A DNA stretch of 18,703 nt, taken from NCBI GenBank assembly GCA_964551975.1, contig CAZKFI010000046.1, forward strand, positions 1 to 18,703, written 5' to 3'. Source of the DNA: REEB426 sp964551975. GTDB lineage: Bacteria > Actinomycetota > Actinomycetes > S36-B12. Under the pieces are notes generated by a model. The model saw only the letters and a list, made by a program, of their open reading frames with translations, ran no database searches and was not told the origin of the DNA. Every line of letters begins with the position of its first letter. Position 1 is the first letter of the stretch. Shown here piece by piece: positions 1-5,908 of the stretch. A program made the translations under genes and the position numbers.

Positions 1-240
1 ACCGCGATACAGGGAGGCCTCCCAGCCATGCAGATCCTCAGATTTCGGGGAGATGGCTGCGGTGAACTCCTTGGAGATGGGCTTCTCGTCGATTGACACG
101 GCAGCAGCGGGTAGCGCAGCTATCACGGAAAGGGCATGGGAGAAGCCGGCAATCGCTGCAGCAGCGAAAAAATGCGTCGTTTTCCTACGTACCTGCATCA
201 ACTTGCGGGCGATGGATCGTTTTGCTCGTGCGTGGTGCAT
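1..240 (-). CDS. Exported protein of unknown function, N-terminal part only
   Basis: The reverse strand is open for 80 codons from an ATG at 240 to the window edge, so only the N-terminus is visible. The product begins with a basic stretch (MHHARAKRSIARK) and continues through VRRKTTHFF into a hydrophobic run ending in ALPAAAVS, which looks like a signal peptide cleaved after AAA or nearby. The mature part starts SIDEKPISKEFTAAISPKSE. An AGTGAGG stretch about 4 nt upstream can serve as a ribosome binding site. A second in-frame ATG at codon 15 would give a more ordinary signal-peptide length and may be the true start. The twin arginines are not followed by a convincing Tat motif. I do not recognise the family. 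The upstream neighbour on the same strand is also secreted. Confidence 0.65.
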   Translation of the reverse strand, partial: MHHARAKRSIARKLMQVRRKTTHFFAAAAIAGFSHALSVIAALPAAAVSIDEKPISKEFTAAISPKSEDLHGWEASLYRG

Positions 241-342
241 GAAACCTCACTGACTTGACGTTGGCCTGGGACCTCGCTGGTGCGCTCACCAGGGGTGTAT
301 GGAGCAAGGCCTTCGATGGTAAGCGAAATTTCAGTGCACTCC

Positions 343-358
343 GACCATGCGCATGGTC
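343..358. promoter_or_regulatory. 16-bp perfect palindrome in intergenic region
   Basis: GACCATGC followed by GCATGGTC is a perfect 16-bp palindrome in the 140-bp gap (241-380) between two minus-strand genes. An 8-bp palindrome AGTGCACT lies just beside it at 333-340, and a 6-bp stem CTGGTG/CACCAG with a 4-nt loop lies at 277-292. No T-run follows any of these on the minus strand, so a classic intrinsic terminator is not supported. A dimeric-regulator site upstream of the leftmost gene, or a hairpin at the 3' end of the transcript from the gene ending at 381, are both possible. Confidence 0.4.
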
Positions 359-380
359 ACCCACGTGCAGGCAGTGCTGA

Positions 381-1034
381 CTAGAAGGCTCGCACTGGGC
401 GAACGTAGTGGCTGATCGATTTACTACTGACGTTGGCGTTACCCGTGGGTGGAAACAGAATCCACGCTTGGGTTGGGGTGAAGTCCACTGATGCACCCAT
501 CGCTGGGTCACTCTCCCACTGGGAGGAGGTCCACATAGCATCACTCGGTAGACCTGGGCTTCCAGCGCGTTGCTTCCACAGCAGGAGCAACTCACCCTTG
601 GATGGCAGATACCAGTTCGACTGACCACCACCCCGATAAGCCATGGCCTTACCGGCGGCACTCGCAGTGCCACACTGCTTAACGATCAGCATCGAATTCC
701 TTTTGCCTGAACCAACGCGCGTACCGGTATCCACTTCGGTGCCGTGGCCGGGCTGCTTTCTGCTGCACCACTGCACCTGTGGATCTCCCGACGAACCGGC
801 CCAGGTGGCCGGCGCAACTTCGAGATAGCGACCCCAGGCCTGTCGAGTTCCGGCGTCGTAGAACACCACACCACCACCCGGCCCCGTATCACCGATGGCG
901 CACACCACCTGTTGACCATCGCAGGTCGCCGCGTGCGCTACTGGCGCGACAGGAATGGCAAGTCCCATGGCGCCAAACGCGAGAGCGAGAATTCGGGACA
1001 GACGTCCTGCTGACTGCCAAAGTGGCTTCATCAT
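381..1034 (-). CDS. Secreted Lcl/DUF1566-like domain protein
   Basis: This 217-residue protein has a typical signal peptide (residues 1-35, basic MMKPLWQSAGRLSR then a hydrophobic core, cleavage after AHA). The mature domain opens with IGDTGPGGGVVFYDAG and YLEVAP, contains NWYLPSKGELLLLW and MWTSSQW, and ends in HYVRPVRAF. This order matches DUF1566/Lcl-type C-terminal domains, which are found in many surface and secreted proteins and whose exact function is unclear. Four cysteines in the mature part (about 38, 45, 90, 121) could form disulphides outside the cell. The start is either of two adjacent ATGs (1034 or 1031); a GAGG motif sits 3 nt before the first and 6 nt before the second, which favours 1031. 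It is 112 bp downstream of the J-domain gene on the same strand, so it may have its own promoter. The family is assigned from motif recall only. Confidence 0.75.
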   Translation of the reverse strand: MMKPLWQSAGRLSRILALAFGAMGLAIPVAPVAHAATCDGQQVVCAIGDTGPGGGVVFYDAGTRQAWGRYLEVAPATWAGSSGDPQVQWCSRKQPGHGTEVDTGTRVGSGKRNSMLIVKQCGTASAAGKAMAYRGGGQSNWYLPSKGELLLLWKQRAGSPGLPSDAMWTSSQWESDPAMGASVDFTPTQAWILFPPTGNANVSSKSISHYVRPVRAF

Positions 1035-1146
1035 GATCCTCGATAGACCGATAGGGACGCTAGGCGTTACGAGGACGCGTGCTCGTTCCTTGAAACACCT
1101 GCTGGCAGAGCGGAAGCGTACCCCTTTACTGCGGCTTAGCGCGGGT

Positions 1147-1773
1147 TTACTGCGGGCCGTCCTGAGTGTCGGGAAAGCGCAATCCCCAGTGTGCGGCTGG
1201 CAGATTCACGATGGCGACCACAGCCACGATAGGTAGGGCCAGCAGTGGCAGGACTGGCAACAGGCTTGGGGTTAGGAGCGTGGAGAGAAGGAGTTGGCCG
1301 ACTATCAGAGGTAGCCAAAGGACCATCATCAATGCAATGCGATGGCCACGATCCGCCTGCACGGTGAGCAGGCATCGCTCGGTCACGATGGTCCACGCAG
1401 CCGCAGCGAGGGCAGCAGGAGTAGCCGCAACTACCAAGGGAAGATTCGCCGGCAGCACATGCGGCAAGGCAGCCGCACCGCATGCTGCCAGACCAGTGAA
1501 GGCCAGGACCGCTGGATGCGTGGGCCGCCGAACGACCTCACGCAGCCCAGGTCGCACCGGCACGTACGCTGCACCTGCGCTTGTCCCCGGCTCGTGGTGG
1601 GCTGATGATTGCAGCAAGACCTGCCGGGCCTGATCCAGGCGGGCGAAGTGCGCGGCATCACCCCCGGTATCCGGATGCGCGACCTTGGCCCAAAGCCGCC
1701 AGGCCCGCCGAATCGCATCGTCGTCTGCGTCGACGCCGATGCCCAGCAGTGATGCCGCCTGTTCGCGAGTCAC
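1147..1773 (-). CDS. Membrane-anchored J-domain (DnaJ-like) protein
   Basis: The N-terminal 60 residues form a short J-domain: EQAASLLGIGVDADDDAIRRAW on helices I-II, the diagnostic HPD at residues 33-35, then HFARLDQARQVL as helix III. J-domains stimulate the ATPase of a DnaK/Hsp70 partner, with HPD essential for this. The zinc-finger and substrate-binding domains of true DnaJ are absent. Instead, residues from about 85 to 195 hold around four hydrophobic segments, so the J-domain should face the cytoplasm from the membrane. The start is a GTG at 1773 with AAGGA five nt upstream. The gene diverges from the dioxygenase gene across about 100 bp. Its client is unknown; it may recruit DnaK to the membrane. 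The J-domain call is secure, the role is inference. Confidence 0.85.
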   Translation of the reverse strand: MTREQAASLLGIGVDADDDAIRRAWRLWAKVAHPDTGGDAAHFARLDQARQVLLQSSAHHEPGTSAGAAYVPVRPGLREVVRRPTHPAVLAFTGLAACGAAALPHVLPANLPLVVAATPAALAAAAWTIVTERCLLTVQADRGHRIALMMVLWLPLIVGQLLLSTLLTPSLLPVLPLLALPIVAVVAIVNLPAAHWGLRFPDTQDGPQ

Positions 1774-1877
1774 CTCGGTCCTTGGGTGTGGGGCACTCCC
1801 CTATCTCAGCACCCACCTTCGAACTAGAGCTCAGCGGCACTGCGCGCGTCTGGCCGACCCAGGGGTAGCCTTCCGGC

Positions 1878-2711
1878 ATGGACGCAGTGCCCGTCATGCG
1901 CACCAACGTGGTGGACGAGGCCACGATCCAGGAGTACAGAACGCTCGGTGCCACGGTGGTGCGCCAGGCCTTTACCGCCGATGAAATTGCCACCGTCGAA
2001 CGGGGTATTGAGCGCAACCTCGCTGAACCGGGTCCAATGTTCAAGGTCGCCAGCCGAGACGATGACCCGGGTCGATTCGTTGAAGACTTTTGCAACTGGC
2101 AGCGCATTGATGAGTACCGGCAGATTGCACTGGAATCCCAAGCGGCTGACATCGCGGGCGCCCTCATGGGTTCCAGTGAGGTGCGGCTATTCCATGATCA
2201 CATGCTGGTCAAGGAACCGGGCACGCGCCAGGAGACGCCCTGGCATCAGGATCAGCCCTATTACAACGTTGACGGCTTCATGAACTGCTCAATGTGGTTA
2301 CCGGTCGATCCAGTACCGGCTGAATCGACTTTGGAGTTTCTCGCCGGCTCGCACCTCGCGGGTTGGCGTATGCCTCGAACCTTCATGGATAACCAGGCAA
2401 AGTGGTTCCCTGAGGGATCACTGGAGGAGCTTCCGGCGATCGAGGCTGATCGCGATGCCTTTGACATTCGCGGGTGGGCGCTGCAGCCTGGTGACGCGGT
2501 GTTCTTTCACATGTTGACACTGCATCACGCGTACGGCGTGCCCGGTGAACATCGACGACGAGCCTTCTCGCTTCGCTTCCTCGGCGATGACATCGTGCAC
2601 GCACCCCGACCATGGGTGACGTCACCGAATTTCGACGGTCTGGATCTGCAGATTCCGGCCGGGGCACCCATGGAACACCCGCTCTTCCCCGTATTGCGGG
2701 TCAGCGCCTAA
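1878..2711 (+). CDS. Phytanoyl-CoA dioxygenase (PhyH) family protein
   Basis: The 277-residue protein resembles PhyH-type Fe(II)/2-oxoglutarate oxygenases, which hydroxylate small organic substrates while converting 2-oxoglutarate to succinate and CO2. The metal-binding facial triad is visible: His123 and Asp125 in WHQD, and a distal histidine in LHHAYGV (216 or 217). The arginines in RRRAFSLRF downstream are placed to bind 2-oxoglutarate. LQPGDAVFFH precedes the distal histidine, as usual in the family. Length is typical for bacterial members. An AGGGG lies 12 nt before the ATG at 1878, rather far; an ATG at 1896 is an alternative start. The stop overlaps that of the convergent hydrolase gene by 4 nt. 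The substrate cannot be told from sequence and no neighbour points to a pathway. Confidence 0.88.
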   Translation: MDAVPVMRTNVVDEATIQEYRTLGATVVRQAFTADEIATVERGIERNLAEPGPMFKVASRDDDPGRFVEDFCNWQRIDEYRQIALESQAADIAGALMGSSEVRLFHDHMLVKEPGTRQETPWHQDQPYYNVDGFMNCSMWLPVDPVPAESTLEFLAGSHLAGWRMPRTFMDNQAKWFPEGSLEELPAIEADRDAFDIRGWALQPGDAVFFHMLTLHHAYGVPGEHRRRAFSLRFLGDDIVHAPRPWVTSPNFDGLDLQIPAGAPMEHPLFPVLRVSA

Positions 2712-4360
2712 TCGATGCTCGCCGAACTCTCCAGCCCGTAAGCATCGACCGCCGTCACCGCGTACCGCACAGCGCTCGACAGTGGTGCTGGATCCTCCCA
2801 GCGCATCGGTCCATCGGTAGCGCGCACGGTCGCCACGAGATTGCGGGCATCGGCGAAGTCACACGATTCAACGCGCTCACCGGTTATGCGATAGATGGCG
2901 TAGGACGTGGGCGGGTTCGCTGACTTCTGCGGCTCCTGCCAGCTGAGGCTAGATCCACTGCGCTTGAGCGCCTCCGGAGCCGTGGGTGCCTTCTCGGGCA
3001 GTTGGCCGATAAGGGGTGGCAGAGCCGGTCGCGAATACCAGCGTTGCACCAGTCGGGTCGTGCTGCCACGACGATCGGCTCGGACATCCTTGGCCGAGAA
3101 GTAGATGTTGCCGAGGACTTCGGGAAACTGCGCCGTGAAACGCTGATTTCCAGCGAACACACCTCGCTTGCGCCACCTTGGGTCATCGTTGCTACCTGCC
3201 CGATAGGTGGCCTCGCCCACGAAGAGCCCGACTCGGTGACCAGATGATGCTGCCTGGCGCACCTCCTTCACCCACCAGGGAACGATGACGGCGTAGTCCG
3301 CGATCGTGAATCCTCGCGGCCAGTACACCTGTGGTGCGACGTAGTCGATCCAACCTTCCCGAACCCACTTGCGAACATCAGCGAACAGGTCGTCGTAGGT
3401 CTCGACTCCGGCCCGAGTGGTGGAACCTTCCGGATCGGTGGAGGCATTGCGCCACACCGCAAAAGGAGAAACTCCGAACTGCACCCACGGTTTGGTGGCG
3501 TTAATGCGACCTGCGAGCTCCTGGATGAGCGCATCCACGTTGGCGCGACGCCAGGCAGCCCTTGATGTGGCGCTCGAACCATGGGCTGCAAAACTGGCGT
3601 CATCCTTGAAGGGCTTGCCGGATCCGGGGTACGGATAGAAGTAGTCGTCAAAGTGCACACCATCAAGGTCGTACCGCGTGACGGCGTCCATGATGGCATC
3701 GATGACGAACTTGCGTACCTGCGGATTGCCCGGGTCGTAGTACAGACGGCGATCCTTGGCGATGATCCAATCGGGATTCTGGCGAGCCGGGTGCGAAGGA
3801 TCCAGGGAATTCAGATCGGCGTTCATGCTCACTCGGTATGGGTTGAACCAGGCGTGCAGCGCAAGATTCCGTCGGTGCGCCTCCTGAACCGCGAAGGCCA
3901 ACGGGTCGTAACCCGGATCAGTGCCCTGCTTGCCGGTGATCCAGGTCGACCATGGTTCGTACGGCGACGGCCAGAATGCATCGGCTGCCGGTCGTACCTG
4001 CAAGATCACGGCATTAAAGTTGTTGCGCACCGCGAGGTCGAGCCAGGAGCGCAGTTCCTGTTGCTGGCGTTGCACTGACAGCCCCGATCGGGAGGGCCAA
4101 TCGACATTGACCACCGTGGCAATCCACATCGCCCGGAAATCACGTTTGGGCATACGGATTCGCTCATCGCACTGCCCGGGTGCCGGTAGGGCAATCTGCC
4201 CAGGTTGAGCCAGGGCAGAAGAGCCCCCCGCGAGCGCACCGAGGGCGAGGGACCCCGACACAACGAGGCTGGCAGTGCTGGCAATGATGGCGATTCGCGA
4301 GATTCTGGCGATGCTGAGGAAGCGGGCAACGGTGACGACCCATGAGCGTGGCTGGACCAT
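2708..4360 (-). CDS. GHL10-family (YngK/DUF187-type) glycoside hydrolase, exported, with Fn3-like domain
   Basis: This 550-residue protein begins with a long basic-hydrophobic leader (to about residue 51, ending SSALAQP), indicating export. Residues about 75-430 match the GHL10/DUF187 barrel: RAMWIATVVNVDWPS, FNAVILQVRPAADAFWPS, ALHAWFNPYRVS, LDGVHFDDYFYPYP and DYVAPQVYWPRG. The acidic pair D238-D239 in HFDDYFYP lies where the barrel's active site is expected. Residues about 457-548 form a fibronectin-III-like domain, ending in YAVTAVDAYGLES. Family members are thought to cleave cell-wall or exopolysaccharide glycans; the true substrate here is unknown. The ATG at 4360 has GGGA close upstream. 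It diverges from the NAGPA-like gene across only 54 bp, and the two may act on the same surface polymer. Its stop overlaps the dioxygenase stop. Confidence 0.9.
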   Translation of the reverse strand: MVQPRSWVVTVARFLSIARISRIAIIASTASLVVSGSLALGALAGGSSALAQPGQIALPAPGQCDERIRMPKRDFRAMWIATVVNVDWPSRSGLSVQRQQQELRSWLDLAVRNNFNAVILQVRPAADAFWPSPYEPWSTWITGKQGTDPGYDPLAFAVQEAHRRNLALHAWFNPYRVSMNADLNSLDPSHPARQNPDWIIAKDRRLYYDPGNPQVRKFVIDAIMDAVTRYDLDGVHFDDYFYPYPGSGKPFKDDASFAAHGSSATSRAAWRRANVDALIQELAGRINATKPWVQFGVSPFAVWRNASTDPEGSTTRAGVETYDDLFADVRKWVREGWIDYVAPQVYWPRGFTIADYAVIVPWWVKEVRQAASSGHRVGLFVGEATYRAGSNDDPRWRKRGVFAGNQRFTAQFPEVLGNIYFSAKDVRADRRGSTTRLVQRWYSRPALPPLIGQLPEKAPTAPEALKRSGSSLSWQEPQKSANPPTSYAIYRITGERVESCDFADARNLVATVRATDGPMRWEDPAPLSSAVRYAVTAVDAYGLESSASID

Positions 4361-4414
4361 GTTCCCGTCACGCTACCTGACGCTGGAGCCCGCGGGTGCG
4401 CGCTGGGCTACGGA

Positions 4415-5908
4415 ATGGGTTCCGTGTCCGGGCATTGGTGCAACAATCCAAGGGTGAGCACGTGGGGACCGCCGACTCGCGGGCGAGCCTCGGCTGATCC
4501 GGGGCCGCGCAGCAGTACCGGTTCGTTGCCTAAGGCCAAGCCAAATCCGAATCCGGGGGCAACCGTTCGCATCAACTCACATATTCCGCGCAGCCGCACC
4601 CAAGAGCCCCTTGATGCTCCCGAGCGGGACGGTCGGGATGTCGCTGGACGCAGGCATGCCGCTCCCACACCCACGTTGCGTCAACTCATCCCCCGACGGC
4701 CCAGTGCGCTGGCCACACTGGCGGCCACCGCGCTGATCTGGGTAGCAGCACTGTGGGCGGGACTGACTCTTGGTGCCAATGCGGCGAACTCGGATGGTGA
4801 ACCCACTGAGGTGATCATCGCCACTTGGATGCGCGATAACAACCTGGGTTGGTTCGTCGCGCGACTGGAAGATGCCTACTACGCCTACGTCGACACTGCT
4901 GAGGTAGGTGGCACACCGGTGATTTCCGCTGATCTCACCGCCGAAGATTCCGCCGGCCTCGGCGCAGACGATGTGCTGGCGGCCGAGCCAGAGCCGTCGG
5001 CAAGCAGCCAGGTCGAGCACCTCGACCCCCCGAGTCCGATCGTTTCACCGGTCGACAATCCCGAACCCAAGGAGGGTGAGTGGCAGCCCGTTGGTAGCCG
5101 AGTTGCTGGCATCCCAGCGATCTATGTCACTCGAGTTCGGGCCGACAACATCCACACGTCCTACTACGCCTCAGTCATGTGGATCGACACGAAATTGGCG
5201 AAGTCGATGTTCGTTCCCGGGTACCAGGAACCGGGAGGACCCAACCCATTCAACGGAGCACTTCCGGAAACCCTGTGGCCTCAGGTGCTTGCGAATGTCA
5301 ATGGAGGTTTCCGGCTAGCAGATTCCATGGGCGGCTACTACTACGACGGCCAGATGGTGAAGCCTTTGGTTGAAGGCAAGGCCTCCGCTGTGTTCACCAA
5401 GGACGGGAAGCTCAGTATTGGCAAATGGGGTCGGGATTTTGACCTCACTGACGAGGTGCTGGCCGTTCGCCAGAACCTCGACCTGATCGTTGATGATGGT
5501 GAGTCGATGGTGCAGAACGCCAATGACAACGTGGTCTGGGGAGCCACCACAGACAAGGAGAGCCTCGCCTGGCGCGCCGCGATCGGCGAGCGACCTGATG
5601 GCAGCCTGGTCTACGTGGGTTCGCCGTACCTGTCTGCAGAAGGTCTTGCCAATACGCTCGTCGGTGCTGGCGTGGAGCGTGCCATGGTGCTGGACATGAA
5701 TAACTGGTGGACCGCTGGGTTCTTTTTCCGACACAAAAAGGACGGCACCCCGCTCTGCCGCAAACTTGACCCGGCGATCCAGGAGGACTGCGACCGGTTC
5801 CTCAAACCGTACAAGCGTGACAGTTTCCACTTCTTGGCTGCTGATGGCCTTGCCGTGAGCGGACGCGCAGGATCCACGAGCAAGAATAATCCGGGTCAGG
5901 AGTCGTAG
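4415..5908 (+). CDS. Membrane-anchored phosphodiester glycosidase (NAGPA/DUF2233)-like protein
   Basis: The 497-residue product has a Pro/Arg-rich cytoplasmic N-terminus of about 95 residues, one membrane segment (about 98-120, LATLAATALIWVAALW), an acidic Pro-rich linker (about 175-222) and an external C-terminal domain. That domain carries NAGPA-type signatures: NVNGGF (295-299), a following G-rich YYYDG, KASAVFTKDGKLSIGKWGR, and WRAAIGERPDGSLVYVG (386-402). NAGPA domains hydrolyse sugar phosphodiesters; bacterial members are linked to exopolysaccharide and teichoic-acid metabolism. The usual LDGGGS near the end is replaced by LDMNNWWTAGFFF (426-438), so activity may differ. The start is uncertain: ATG 4415, an in-frame GTG at 4454, or a later one closer to the membrane segment; none has a strong ribosome binding site. 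The 3' end overlaps glnE by 13 nt, convergently. Confidence 0.82.
   Translation: MGSVSGHWCNNPRVSTWGPPTRGRASADPGPRSSTGSLPKAKPNPNPGATVRINSHIPRSRTQEPLDAPERDGRDVAGRRHAAPTPTLRQLIPRRPSALATLAATALIWVAALWAGLTLGANAANSDGEPTEVIIATWMRDNNLGWFVARLEDAYYAYVDTAEVGGTPVISADLTAEDSAGLGADDVLAAEPEPSASSQVEHLDPPSPIVSPVDNPEPKEGEWQPVGSRVAGIPAIYVTRVRADNIHTSYYASVMWIDTKLAKSMFVPGYQEPGGPNPFNGALPETLWPQVLANVNGGFRLADSMGGYYYDGQMVKPLVEGKASAVFTKDGKLSIGKWGRDFDLTDEVLAVRQNLDLIVDDGESMVQNANDNVVWGATTDKESLAWRAAIGERPDGSLVYVGSPYLSAEGLANTLVGAGVERAMVLDMNNWWTAGFFFRHKKDGTPLCRKLDPAIQEDCDRFLKPYKRDSFHFLAADGLAVSGRAGSTSKNNPGQES

Noticed and set aside
277..292. CTGGTG/CACCAG hairpin as a terminator
   Set aside because: Stem of only 6 bp and no T-run on either strand.
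1125..1155. TTTACTGCGG twice, 21 bp apart
   Set aside because: A 10-bp direct repeat around the stop of the J-protein gene; too short and partly coding to support an attachment site or regulator site.
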